From contig CP096136.1 in NCBI GenBank assembly GCA_023213215.1, positions 2,046,001 to 2,110,000 of the forward strand: a stretch of DNA of 64,000 bases. The letters are read 5' to 3'. Positions 9,521 to 19,502 of the stretch are shown piece by piece. Position 1 is the first letter of the stretch; every line of letters begins with the position of its first letter. A program made the position numbers and the translations under genes. The stretch comes from Flavobacterium sp. JAD_PAG50586_2. GTDB lineage: Bacteria; Bacteroidota; Bacteroidia; Flavobacteriales; Flavobacteriaceae. The notes below the pieces were generated by a model. It was not told the origin of the DNA. It made no database searches and was given only the letters and a program-made list of their open reading frames with translations.

Positions 9521-9666
9521 ACAAGAGGCTGGTTATGAATTTGTTTTTGAATTGTAGAATTGTCTACACATCTTCCACCACCTGGTCCACCGCAAACCCT
9601 TCCCGGATGCGATGCGCAGGAGCACATAAAGGCCAAAATCACTGCGACATAAAATAGCTTTTTCAT
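9517..9666 (-). CDS. Small lipoprotein, 49 residues
   Basis: MKKLFYVAVILAFMCSCA is a short signal with a lipobox-like cysteine. It is followed by a Gly/Cys-rich stretch (RVCGGPGGGRC) and a polar tail. An alternative ATG lies two codons upstream (9672). The TGA stop overlaps the TTG start of the EamA gene. The size and cysteine pattern suggest an exported lipid-anchored peptide. I recognise no family. Confidence 0.65.
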   Translation of the reverse strand: MKKLFYVAVILAFMCSCASHPGRVCGGPGGGRCVDNSTIQKQIHNQPLV

Positions 9667-9723
9667 TTTCATTTGTTTTTACAAAATTATTAAAGCATTT
9701 ACGTAATTAGTTCGGGTTGTGTT

Positions 9724-11250
9724 TTATTTAACAATGTCCATTTGCATTACTTTCAACTGCTCTAAGTAATCCCTCTCGTTTGAAAGCCTTGGGATCTTGT
9801 GCTGGCCACCCAGTTTGTCGTTTTCCTTAAGCCAGTCATAAAATAAATTTTCCCTGGCTACATTCACGACCAGCTGGTTTAGTGTCATGTTATTGTAGCG
9901 TTTGGCTTCGTAATCGGAGTTTACGGACTGTAGGTTTTCATCAAGTGTTTTTTGGAATAATTTAATATCTTCAGGATGTTTTTTGAATTCAATCATCCAT
10001 TCATGGGCTCCTTTTTCTTTGTTTTTCATGAAAATTGGGGCGACAGTATAATCCTTTGCTTCACAATTTAGAGACGAGCAAGTTTTGGCAATAGCCGAAT
10101 CAGTATTTTCAACCATCAATTCTTCGCCAAACACATTGATATGATGCTTGGTTCGTCCCGAAACCCGAATACGATAAGGGGATAATGAAGTAAATCTAAC
10201 CGTGTCTCCAATCATATAACGCCAAAGCCCGGCATTTGTGGTAATTACAACAGCATAATTCTTAAACAATTCAACGTCAGCGAGACGAATCACTTTTTGG
10301 TTTTCGGTTCCGAAAGTGTCCATTGGAATGAATTCATAGAAGATGCCGTAATCAAGCATCAGCAATAGATCATTGGAGTAATTCAAATCCTGAATGGCAA
10401 AGAATCCTTCTGAAGCGTTATAAATTTCGTAATATTTGAAATTATTGTGAGGCAGTATTTTTTTGTATTGTTCGCGATAAGGCTCAAAACTTACTCCGCC
10501 ATGAAAATATACTTCGAGGTTTGGCCAAAGTTCACTCAGGTTTTCTTTTCCGGTTTCGGTCATGATCCTGTTCAGCAAAACGAGCATCCATGAAGGTACA
10601 CCTGCAAAACTTGTTACGTTTTCATTTTTGGTCTCATTGATGATGGCCGTCAGTTTGGATTCCCATTCATGCATCAAAGACACTTTGCTGCTTGGTGTAC
10701 TGCTGAATTCTGCCCAGATTGGCATATTTTCAATAAGGATTGCCGATAAATCGCCGAAGTAGGTATTGTTATTTTCATAAATCTGTGAACTTCCGCCAAG
10801 GCGAAGGCTTTTGCCCAGGAACATCTCTGAGTTTTCATTGTTGTTGAGGTACATACAAAGTAAATCCTTACTGCCTTTATAATGACAGCCTTCTAAAGCT
10901 TCACTGCTTACGGGAATGAATTTACTTTTGGCATTCGTAGTTCCGCTTGATTTGGCAAACCATTTAATGGGTGTGTTCCAAAAGACATTTTGCGCACCTT
11001 TTCGCGTAAGCTCAATCATTGGTTCCAAATCTTCATAGGTAGAAACCGGAACCCTTTCGGCGAAAGCTTGATACGACTTGATGCTTTCAAAATCATATTT
11101 TTGGCCAATTACCGTTTCTTCCGAAGAACGTATCAGGTTCATCATCAGTTCTTCCTGAACTTCATGCGGATATTTTAAAAACAACTCAATCTGATGGATG
11201 CGCTGTTTCAAAACCCACGAAGCGATAGAATTTATTAATGGTATTGGCAT
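9724..11250 (-). CDS. GH3 auxin-responsive promoter family protein
   Basis: A 508-residue member of the GH3 acyl-adenylate/amidosynthetase superfamily, common in Bacteroidota with unknown physiology. Evidence includes KWFAKSSGTTNAKSKFIPVS (ATP/AMP-binding P-loop-like segment), YNASEGFFAIQD, and the C-terminal RVSGRTKHHINVFGEEL motif. The start at MPIPLINSIASW is preferred. An upstream in-frame extension of 36 codons crosses the divergent gene's promoter region. By family, it probably joins an acid to an amine through an adenylate; the substrates are unknown. Confidence 0.85.
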   Translation of the reverse strand: MPIPLINSIASWVLKQRIHQIELFLKYPHEVQEELMMNLIRSSEETVIGQKYDFESIKSYQAFAERVPVSTYEDLEPMIELTRKGAQNVFWNTPIKWFAKSSGTTNAKSKFIPVSSEALEGCHYKGSKDLLCMYLNNNENSEMFLGKSLRLGGSSQIYENNNTYFGDLSAILIENMPIWAEFSSTPSSKVSLMHEWESKLTAIINETKNENVTSFAGVPSWMLVLLNRIMTETGKENLSELWPNLEVYFHGGVSFEPYREQYKKILPHNNFKYYEIYNASEGFFAIQDLNYSNDLLLMLDYGIFYEFIPMDTFGTENQKVIRLADVELFKNYAVVITTNAGLWRYMIGDTVRFTSLSPYRIRVSGRTKHHINVFGEELMVENTDSAIAKTCSSLNCEAKDYTVAPIFMKNKEKGAHEWMIEFKKHPEDIKLFQKTLDENLQSVNSDYEAKRYNNMTLNQLVVNVARENLFYDWLKENDKLGGQHKIPRLSNERDYLEQLKVMQMDIVK

Positions 11251-11306
11251 ATTTGGTTTATGATGTATAACTTTACCAAATATAGGAAATAAACTTAAAA
11301 ATAAGC

Positions 11307-12101
11307 ATGACTTACGAAGGTGTATTAACAAAGATGCAAACAGAATTCGCAAATCCAATCCAATATTATTTGGTTTTTGAGACTAGCTTTTTGAGTTTAA
11401 ATCAGTTGCTTGGTAAAACGATGGAAATAAATTTTGTTGGGTATCAATGCTTGAATTGCAGCAAAAAGAAAAAGATTTTCCGTCAGGGATTTTGTTACGA
11501 CTGTTTTATGAGTTCGGCTTCTGCAGGAGATTGGATTATGAGGCCCGAGTTAAGTAAGGCTCATTTAGATATTCAGGATCGTGATTTGGAATATGAAAAA
11601 CGAGTTCAGCTGCAACCGCATATTGTTTATTTGGCATTGTCGAGTGAAGTAAAAGTCGGTGTAACGAGAGGAACTCAGGTGCCAACACGATGGATAGATC
11701 AAGGCGCAAGTCATGCCATTGCTATCGTTGAAGTTCCAAACCGATATTTGGCAGGAATTACAGAAGTTGCCTTGAAAAACCATTTTGTAGATAAAACCAA
11801 TTGGCAGAAAATGCTAAGGAATGAAATCGCTCAAATTGATTTGCTTTTGGAAAAAGGAAGGGTTCGGGATTTATTGCCGTCTGATGTTCATGAATTTTAT
11901 TACGCTGATAAAGTAGACATACACGAACTGGTTTATCCTGTTTTACAGTATCCAACGAAAGTCACTTCGCTGAATCTTGATAAAACGCCTAACTATACTG
12001 GCAAATTAATGGGAATCAAAGGGCAATATTTAATTTTTGAAGATGGGACGGTTTTCAATGTCCGTTCGTTTGAAGGTTATGTGGTAAAGATTTCTATTTA
12101 A
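11307..12101 (+). CDS. DUF2797 domain-containing protein
   Basis: A 264-residue protein starting MTYEGVLTKMQTEF. It has a zinc-ribbon-like CLNCSKKKKIFRQGFCYDC (residues about 50-70), then the DUF2797 core with KVGVTRGTQVPTRWIDQGA. That core resembles a GIY-YIG-like layout. Function is not established. It is transcribed away from GH3 and ends at a strong hairpin. Confidence 0.8.
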   Translation: MTYEGVLTKMQTEFANPIQYYLVFETSFLSLNQLLGKTMEINFVGYQCLNCSKKKKIFRQGFCYDCFMSSASAGDWIMRPELSKAHLDIQDRDLEYEKRVQLQPHIVYLALSSEVKVGVTRGTQVPTRWIDQGASHAIAIVEVPNRYLAGITEVALKNHFVDKTNWQKMLRNEIAQIDLLLEKGRVRDLLPSDVHEFYYADKVDIHELVYPVLQYPTKVTSLNLDKTPNYTGKLMGIKGQYLIFEDGTVFNVRSFEGYVVKISI

Positions 12102-12104
12102 ATA

Positions 12105-12132
12105 AAAAGCCCTTCGTATTGAAGGGCTTTTT
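12105..12132. terminator. Bidirectional terminator
   Basis: A 12-bp stem (AAAAAGCCCTTC / GAAGGGCTTTTT) lies between the convergent DUF2797 and AsmA genes. Confidence 0.9.
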
Positions 12133-12134
12133 AT

Positions 12135-14753
12135 TTATTTAGTTGGAGTTGTCGGAGTCTCCGTTTTCTTTGGATCTTCTTTTTTCTTTTTGTTGAATAA
12201 GCCATTAAGTAAATCCTTAGCCCGGGTTTGAGCGTCACTTTTGACGTTAGTCTTGGTGCTGTCAGAATTTGATTTGGTTGCGTTGTTGATAATGCCGCTT
12301 AAGGCATCCTTTCCGCCACTTATTAATTTGTCTTTTTGCTGTTTTACCAGATTATTGACCAAACTTGTTGTGGCCGCCTTGATGTCAGTGCTGACAGTAG
12401 GGTTTTTGAAATTCCCCGTCAGGATAGCATTTATTGGAACCGATTCGAATTTCTTAGCGTCCGCCGGAGTTAGTCTGCCTATTAGATTATTGATTTCTGT
12501 ACCCAGGTATTTTGCCGGAACATCAAACTTTACATTATAATTCATAATCTGGTCAAAACCATGTGTTCCGCCGATAGTTGCCTTTATGTCCTGGTATTTG
12601 ATATCGAATGGTTTGATGTTTACTTTTCCGTCCTTAAAGGTTAATGCAGCTTTTAGATCGTTTAGGTTTAGTTTTTTCAAATCGATAAAACCTAATTTGT
12701 CATCCAATCGGTTCAGCAAAGCAGAATTACTTGAATTTACTGTGGTTGAAAGTAATTGTCCTAATAAATCACCGGTTATACTATTTAAATCCGGAGTCAT
12801 TTCTTTGTCTTTAAGGTTTCCGGACAGCTTGATTTTAGAATTCAGTTTTCCATTAATAATTCCGGCAATTGGAGCAATTTTTTTCATCATTTCCAATTGA
12901 GTAAAAGTTTGAGCAATATCGACACCATTCAAGCCTAAATCCATGTTGAATTTTGATACTTTTTCCTTCGTCGAAACATCTCCGTTGAAAGCAATCGAAC
13001 CGCCGAAAATATCTGTTTTTCCATTTTCCAGAGTGGCCTTTTGGTCTTTGATAATAATTCTTCCGGATACATTCTTCAGCACTAAATTATCATATAAAAC
13101 CGTATTTGCCTTGGCATTCAAGGTACAGTTGAGGAACGCAGGGATTTTCATTGCTTCTTTCGGTTTAGCAGCTTCTTTTTTCTCAGCTGTTCCCGAAGTC
13201 ATAAAATCGTTAACAGCCAATTGATTCGAACTTAGATTAAAGTTTCCTTTGAGTTCTTGGTTTTTAAAGACAAAGCCGTAAAAATTTTCCAAAACTCCAT
13301 TCACTGCTAAATCTGTATTTCCGGTTGTTGCGTTGAATTGTTTCAGGTTCACGCGACTTGGGTCAAACGAAACCAGAGCTTTGCTGATTTTCATAGTTTT
13401 TCCGGCATCATCTGTATAATTAAAGCCAGTCAAATCGATAGTTCCGGCATTTTTTATTCGCGCATAATCACTTTTTTCAACAGACTGCATGTCGAATGCT
13501 GTAGTAACATCGGCTTTCAAAATTCCAGTTAATGGTTTGTCTAATTTTATTGGATAAGCTTTTGTAAGGTTGGCCAAATTAATAGTTCCTTTTAAAGCTG
13601 CATTTACCAAAGGATTCTCAGCAACATTTCGAATGTTCGCTTTTGCATTGAAGACATCTTGGTCAATTTGGAAAGTCAATTTGTCAAGATTGATATAAGT
13701 GTCATTCATCACACCGGTTTCATTAATGATTTTGGTGTCGATTACGATATTCTGAACCGATTTCGGAAGATTTGGATATTGGAAAGAAGCGTTGTTCGAA
13801 GCAATTTTGATATTGAATTTTGGTACTGAAGTTTCTGAAAACAAACCTTTTGCAAATCCGGCAACGGTAAAATCACCGCTGGTTTTTACATCCTTAAGAT
13901 TGCTCGAATATTGCGCGGGAATCAATCCTAAAAAGTTTTTAAAGGAAGAAGTTGGCGTCTTGAATTTCAAATCATATTGCTGTCCTGCTTCTACAATTTG
14001 GATAAAACCATCAAATTCTAATGGAAGTTCGTTGATTTTTGCCTTGTTTTCCTTGAACGTGTATTTTTTATTGTCTAAATCGATTCCGAGTATGGCGTCG
14101 AGAGAAAGTTTTACATTTTTCATGTAATTGGCTTTGTCCATATCAAGCGAAACGGTTGTTGTAGTCTTTGTCGTCAAATCAAGTTTTGAGGAAGCAAAAT
14201 CTCCCGTACCTTCGTGGTTGATGCTGTCTAAAACCAAACGCATTTTCGATTTTTCATCGGTGAATTTAAACTTGAAATTCTCAACCGAATATTCCTTTAT
14301 CTTTAACGAAAGTGGCTTGCTTTTACCATCATCACCTTTTTTATCTTCTTTTATGGCGATGTCGTAATTGCCAATGCCATTTTTATCGATAATGATGTTT
14401 ATTAAACCATTTGCTGATGAAATTCCATCAATATTCATAGGTTCATTTTCATCATTGAATAATTCTTTAATAGACATTTTAAGGTCTAATTCGCCAACAG
14501 AAACCAAAGTATCACCTTCAAACGGCGCTTTATTGATAATGGAAAGCTTCTCAATTGATACACTTGCATTCGGAAAATTTCGGAACAAACTCAAATCAGC
14601 ATCCGCGAAAGCGACTTTTGCATCCACTTTTTCATTAATGGCAGTCAGAATACGGGCTTTGATTTGATCTTTAAAGAAATACGGAATGGCAAATGCTGAA
14701 ATCACTAAGAGCAACAAAACGATTCCGACAATTTTTAGGATTTTCTTTAACAT
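12135..14753 (-). CDS. AsmA family protein (large inner-membrane/periplasmic protein)
   Basis: An 872-residue protein with an N-terminal membrane helix (LKIVGIVLLLLVISAFAIPYFF) followed by a long beta-rich periplasmic part with AsmA-like segments. It ends in a Lys/Pro/Thr-rich tail (KKKKEDPKKTETPTTPTK). AsmA-type proteins share the repeating beta-groove fold proposed to move phospholipids between membranes. The tail and the length are normal for Flavobacteria. It appears to be a single-gene transcript. Confidence 0.85.
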   Translation of the reverse strand: MLKKILKIVGIVLLLLVISAFAIPYFFKDQIKARILTAINEKVDAKVAFADADLSLFRNFPNASVSIEKLSIINKAPFEGDTLVSVGELDLKMSIKELFNDENEPMNIDGISSANGLINIIIDKNGIGNYDIAIKEDKKGDDGKSKPLSLKIKEYSVENFKFKFTDEKSKMRLVLDSINHEGTGDFASSKLDLTTKTTTTVSLDMDKANYMKNVKLSLDAILGIDLDNKKYTFKENKAKINELPLEFDGFIQIVEAGQQYDLKFKTPTSSFKNFLGLIPAQYSSNLKDVKTSGDFTVAGFAKGLFSETSVPKFNIKIASNNASFQYPNLPKSVQNIVIDTKIINETGVMNDTYINLDKLTFQIDQDVFNAKANIRNVAENPLVNAALKGTINLANLTKAYPIKLDKPLTGILKADVTTAFDMQSVEKSDYARIKNAGTIDLTGFNYTDDAGKTMKISKALVSFDPSRVNLKQFNATTGNTDLAVNGVLENFYGFVFKNQELKGNFNLSSNQLAVNDFMTSGTAEKKEAAKPKEAMKIPAFLNCTLNAKANTVLYDNLVLKNVSGRIIIKDQKATLENGKTDIFGGSIAFNGDVSTKEKVSKFNMDLGLNGVDIAQTFTQLEMMKKIAPIAGIINGKLNSKIKLSGNLKDKEMTPDLNSITGDLLGQLLSTTVNSSNSALLNRLDDKLGFIDLKKLNLNDLKAALTFKDGKVNIKPFDIKYQDIKATIGGTHGFDQIMNYNVKFDVPAKYLGTEINNLIGRLTPADAKKFESVPINAILTGNFKNPTVSTDIKAATTSLVNNLVKQQKDKLISGGKDALSGIINNATKSNSDSTKTNVKSDAQTRAKDLLNGLFNKKKKEDPKKTETPTTPTK

Positions 14754-14920
14754 GGTATGGTAGATTAAGTTACGCTTTACACAAACAAAAATAAGCTCTT
14801 TTCACGAGAAGAAGGTTATAATTAGGGAACTTTTAAGATTTTAATTGTTGAGAAAATGTTATCAACACTAGACTAATTTTTGCGTTTAGTATAAAATAGT
14901 TTTAGTTAATTTGTGCTTCA

Positions 14921-16057
14921 ATGAAAAAGCAGCATCAGGTCATTTTATCGTTGGGCACCAACCAAGGCAATCGTCTCGAAAACATTGAGCGTTGCATTGC
15001 TAATCTGCACAATGAAATAGGGACAATTATCAAGGTTTCCAAGCTTTATGAAACGCCTTCGTGGGGTTTTGACAGCGAAAAATTCTACAATTGCGCTGTG
15101 GTTTTAAACACTCATAAATCGGCTCATCAAATTTTGGAGGAATGCCTTTTGCTCGAAGAGGCTTTAGGAAGAACCCGTTTGCAGGCAGAAGGATATGAAG
15201 CCAGGATTATCGATATTGATGTAATTGCTTTTGACGAGGAGATTATTGCTTCTGAAAAGCTTAAGGTACCACATCCGGAAATGCAGAACCGACTGTTTGT
15301 TTTGCTGCCCATGCGCGATTTAAATTTGGATTGGCGTCACCCGATTTTACAAAAGTACCTGCACGAATTGCTCGTGCTTTCAGAAGATAAAAGCAATTGT
15401 GTGTTTGTTCAGAATCTGGAAATCCCGATGGCGAAAATTAAGTTGGATCATTTCAATTACATTGCAATAGAAGGAAATATTGGTGCCGGAAAAACGACTT
15501 TAACTAATAAATTAGCAGAAGATTTTAACGCGAAAACTGTTTTAGAGCGTTTTGCAGACAATCCTTTTCTGCCTAAATTTTATGAAGATCAAAACCGTTA
15601 TGCTTTTCCGTTAGAGATGTCTTTTTTGGCGGATAGATATCAGCAGATTTCAGATGATTTGGCGCAGTTTGATTTGTTTAAGGATTTTATTGTTGCCGAT
15701 TACCATATTTTTAAATCATTGATTTTTGCTAAAGTTACCTTGGCTGAAGATGAATTTAGATTATATAAAACTATGTTTGATATCATCTATAAAGAAATGC
15801 CAAAGCCGGATTTGTATATTTATCTCTATCAAAGTACGGAAAGGCTTCTGCAGAATATCCGCGAAAGGGGAAGAAGCTACGAACAGGAAATTCCGGCAGA
15901 ATACCTAGAAAAAATCAATAACGGTTATTTGGATTACATTAAGTCACAAACCAGTTTGAATGTCTTGATTATTGATGTGACTAACAGGGATTTTCAGAAT
16001 AACCAGGAAGATTACGTATTTGTTTTGAATGAAATACAGAATAAAATTTCGGGTTAA
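14921..16057 (+). CDS. folK: FolK-deoxynucleoside kinase fusion
   Basis: A 378-residue two-domain protein. Residues 1 to about 165 are 6-hydroxymethyl-7,8-dihydropterin pyrophosphokinase (LSLGTNQGNRLENI; GYEARIIDIDVIAFDEE; VPHPEMQNRLFVLLPM), a step of folate synthesis. Residues about 175-378 are a deoxynucleoside kinase with P-loop GNIGAGKTT, DRYQQISDDL and the RERGRSYEQE lid. This fusion is normal in Bacteroidota. No internal stop or frame break is seen. The kinase half salvages deoxynucleosides; its base preference is not evident from sequence. Confidence 0.92.
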   Translation: MKKQHQVILSLGTNQGNRLENIERCIANLHNEIGTIIKVSKLYETPSWGFDSEKFYNCAVVLNTHKSAHQILEECLLLEEALGRTRLQAEGYEARIIDIDVIAFDEEIIASEKLKVPHPEMQNRLFVLLPMRDLNLDWRHPILQKYLHELLVLSEDKSNCVFVQNLEIPMAKIKLDHFNYIAIEGNIGAGKTTLTNKLAEDFNAKTVLERFADNPFLPKFYEDQNRYAFPLEMSFLADRYQQISDDLAQFDLFKDFIVADYHIFKSLIFAKVTLAEDEFRLYKTMFDIIYKEMPKPDLYIYLYQSTERLLQNIRERGRSYEQEIPAEYLEKINNGYLDYIKSQTSLNVLIIDVTNRDFQNNQEDYVFVLNEIQNKISG

Positions 16058-16058
16058 T

Positions 16059-18187
16059 TTATCTTTTCAAAGTAAAGTGCCCTTTCATTTCCGGGAAAGT
16101 ATCGCTTATTTTTGCAACAAACCAATAATCGGTTCCGGGCAATAATTTTCCATTTAATGTGCCATCCCAAAATAGATTCACACTATTTAAGACGGTTATC
16201 AATCTTCCAAAGCGGTCATAAATCGCCACTTCCGCATTTGAAAACTGAGAACCACCTTTTACTGACCAAGTGTCATTGATGTTGTCTCCATTAGGAGTAA
16301 AAAAATCAGGATATGAAATAACGACAAAAGGCTTTTGATCAGAACCACAACCGTTTATTTCTCTAACATAGCCGATATAGCTTCCTCCTTCCGTTACCAC
16401 AAATACATTAGAATTTTGGAAATCTATACCATTTAATGAATATTCAAAATTACCACTTTGAACAGTGTTGATAGTTATAGTCAAATCCTGAATGTCAATT
16501 GTTGAAATTACAGGTTGATTGTAGTAGGTTATGATGAAATTCTTAGTTTTCGAGCAGCTTTGAGGCGCAGGCGTCGTTACAATAACACTATAATTGGTAA
16601 GTGCATTTGAAGTTATGGTCTGTGTGGTTTCGCCAGTAGACCATAAATACGTCATTCCCGGATTTCCTGCATCTAAAACGACTGTTCCACCTCCACAAAG
16701 GATGATGTTTTCGTCTACTACATTTGGTGTCGGATACACATTTATGAGGACTGGCTCTCTGTCTGATAAGCAACCATTGTTGTTTGCTTCGGCATAATAC
16801 ATAGTATTTTGATGAATGTTAGGCACAACGAAATGTGTTCCCAAAAAATCGGATTGGTGTCCGTAGCATTCTCATACCAAAACATCACGCCGGCACTGGT
16901 TTGCACATCAATAACGGTGTAGGTTTCATCACACATATAATAAGGCGAAGTCACTGTTAAGATGGGTTTTGGCGTTACAGATGCGGTAATTGGTGTTCTT
17001 GTAATATCGATACATCCAGGAGAATGTGCCGCGGCGTAAAAAACGGTTGTTGACGCTACTGAAGGCGTTGTCAACGTATTGCCTGTTGCTATTGGAATTG
17101 ATGCCGTGGGAGAATCATACCAATTGACTGTGCCAGTATTGGAAATAGCTTGTAAAATAACAGTTCCTGTTCCGCATCTAGTTGAATTTGTAGTAGAGGT
17201 TATGGAGGAAATAGTTAAAGAAGTACTTGTAGCGATTTGCAATATTGGGTCTCCCGGCATTCCGCCATATTCCACTATATAACCTTTGGGTTGGTAAGCA
17301 CCGCTTACATCACCAGTATCGGATAAATCGTTCCATGAGCCTCTTATTCCCACACCCGAAGCTGTAACGTGTGCGTAATCTTCATCTACGTTATTGTTAG
17401 GTTCTCCCGTATTCCAGAAAGCAAAATTTGTTGTAAAGCCGGTAAAATTTCCCTGCCAGAAAACCAAACCATTTTCTGGTCCAGTCATCCATTTCCATGT
17501 TCCTTCAACCCCCATGTCGCTCCCGCCAATCCAACCTGCTCCTGTGGTCTGTTCTCCGGCTATCTGTGCTTCTTCCGCTGATGTGATCGTGGCTAAGTAC
17601 CCTTGTAGTCCGTAATAAGTACTGTTTTGGGCGGCTATTTTTGCGTCCGACCATTTTATTCCAATGTTCGGAATGTACAAATAATAATGACCGTTGGACG
17701 GTAAGTAATTTGCCTGTCCGACTGAAATCGAAAAGTTTCTTGTGCCCGAAGGATTTGGCGATGAAGTCGAAAATTCTATATCCAAAATAGCGGAAATAAG
17801 TTCTGTGTAAGTTGGCTGTCCTGAAACTCCGGTTAAGGTTAATATTGCTGTTGTAGAATTCCAGGCAGAAATGATGTTCGGGTGAGTTCCGGTGAGGGTC
17901 AATAGATCTCCTATATCATATCCTGAGGAAATTTGAATATAAATAGCATCAATTCCAGTGTCATCAGGATCAGTGATTGTCATAGTACTTACAATCTTGG
18001 CCGAGGTTCCCGGGCAAAAAAACTGATTTCCTGTCGCTACAAGAATGGGCGCAACGTTTGATGTAGGCTGTAGCATTTCAGATTTGCTAAAAAGACATTT
18101 CAATGCAGCATTTTCCTTCCCCATTATAATTTGAGGAATAAAGATTAGGGCGGCAAAAAGCAAAATGTTCCTAAACATCTTTTTCAT
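16059..18187 (-). CDS. C-type lectin-like protein with T9SS type B sorting domain, frameshifted
   Basis: A secreted protein of about 709 residues after repair. Order: signal peptide (MKKMFRNILLFAALIF); a cadherin-like region (TDPDDTGIDAIYIQISSGYD); a C-type lectin domain around YYLYIPNIGIKWSDAK to YAHVTASGVGIRGSWND; Ig-like/PKD-like repeats; and a type B (gliding-motility-type) sorting domain FFTPNGDNINDTW to the C-terminus. The frame breaks at 16843-16848, where a seventh A (T on the coding strand) would join NPIF to LGTHFVVPN. Probable role: surface carbohydrate binding, exported by the type IX system. Confidence 0.85.
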
Positions 18188-18249
18188 TTGATAAAATTAG
18201 AGAAAAAGCAAACTAATTCCCTAAAAATAGAAATAAATTCTATGATATA

Positions 18250-18779
18250 TTAACTCAACATCTTTTTAAACAAATCCCAGACGACTATGCCTGCACTGAC
18301 AGAAATGTTGAGGGAATGTTTAGTTCCTAATTGCGGAATTTCAATAGTCCCGTCACAGATTTCGATTGCTTTTTGAGATACTCCAAATACTTCGTTACCA
18401 AAAACCAAAGCATATTTTTTGTTTTTCTGTACTTCAAAGTCCTGAAGGAAAATTGCATTTTCGACCTGCTCTATTGCGAAGACATCGACATTCTCTTTTT
18501 TAGATTATCAATTACACACAAAACGTCTTTTTGATATTCCCAGGAAACTGTTTCGGTAGCGCCGAGTGCAGTTTTGTGAATTTCTTTATTAGGTGGAATT
18601 GCAGTTATTCCACACAAGTAAATTTTTTCAATAAGAAAGGCGTCTGCAGTTCTGAAAACCGAGCCAATATTGTGTAAACTTCGGATATCATCGAGTACAA
18701 TAATCAAGGGAGTTTTTTCAGCTTCCTTAAAATCTTCGACCGACTTTCTTTCTAGTTCAGTATTTTCGAGCTTTCGCAT
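18250..18779 (-). CDS. TrmH/SpoU-family RNA 2'-O-methyltransferase, frameshifted
   Basis: The first 95 residues (LIIVLDDIRSLHNIGSVFRTADAF; GATETVSWEY) are the N-terminal half of a SpoU methyltransferase. The second half is in another frame and carries KYALVFGNEVFGVSQ and IPQLGTKHSLNISVSAGIVV, the SAM-binding trefoil-knot motifs. One A missing from the run at 18496-18501 explains the break (LKKENVDVFAIEQ after repair). It probably methylates a ribose of tRNA or rRNA; the site is unknown. Confidence 0.85.
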
Positions 18780-18833
18780 ATTTCTTTATTTTATACCATT
18801 CGACCTTGCGTCGCATGTGTCAAAGATATTCAA

Positions 18834-18862
18834 AAAAAAGTCCCGATAAATCGAGACTTTCC
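18834..18862 (-). terminator. Terminator-like hairpin
   Basis: The stem AAAGTCCCGA / TCGAGACTTT, with one mismatch, follows eight A on the left. It lies just after the DUF1573 gene when read on the minus strand. Confidence 0.6.
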
Positions 18863-18882
18863 TGAATTATAATTAAGGGATA

Positions 18883-19350
18883 TTAGCTTTTTGTTGGAGC
18901 AGTTCCATCTGCTGGAGGAGCTGCCAAAACATTTCCTTTGATAGTAAGAACTTTAGTTTCCTGACCTGTAGCATTTGATTTTACTGTTACAGTTTTAGTA
19001 AAAGGTTGTCCGCCTCTTGAAGTATCGTATTTCACACCTATAACACCTCTTTCTCCTGGTTGGATTGGTTTTTCAGGTTTAGTTGGAACAGTACAGCCAC
19101 AAGAACCTTGGGTACTTTCGATAATTAAAGGTTTGTTTCCGTTATTTACGAATACAAATTCTCTTTTCCCATCAGAATTGTGAGGAACTGTTCCGTAATC
19201 AATAGTTTCGTTTTCGAAAAGCATTCCAGCTCCGTCAACTTTTGGAGTTTCAGCTTTCACTGGTTCTTTTTTAGTAGCCTTTTTAGTTTGTGCATTGCTA
19301 GCTGCAACACTAAAAACAGTTATTGCAACTAATAAAATAAATTTTTTCAT
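18883..19350 (-). CDS. DUF1573 domain-containing exported protein
   Basis: A 155-residue protein with a signal peptide (MKKFILLVAITVFSVAASNAQ) and one DUF1573 (ASPM/Hydin-like Ig) domain: ENETIDYGTVPHNSDGKREF, IIESTQGSCGCTVPTKP and GVIGVKYDTS. The SCGCTVP motif is the family hallmark. It is a Bacteroidota periplasmic or surface protein of unknown role, lying divergent from mutS. Confidence 0.88.
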   Translation of the reverse strand: MKKFILLVAITVFSVAASNAQTKKATKKEPVKAETPKVDGAGMLFENETIDYGTVPHNSDGKREFVFVNNGNKPLIIESTQGSCGCTVPTKPEKPIQPGERGVIGVKYDTSRGGQPFTKTVTVKSNATGQETKVLTIKGNVLAAPPADGTAPTKS

Positions 19351-19502
19351 TTTTAATAGTATTTAAGTTTCTTGTGACAAATCTATTTAAAATTTGCATT
19401 ACTCCATTTTTTTTTGTCTTAAGGTTAAATTAAATTTTTTTAGGATGTCTATTCAGTCTAAAATATTTAAATTCGCTTTCATTAAAAATAAACACAAATC
19501 CA

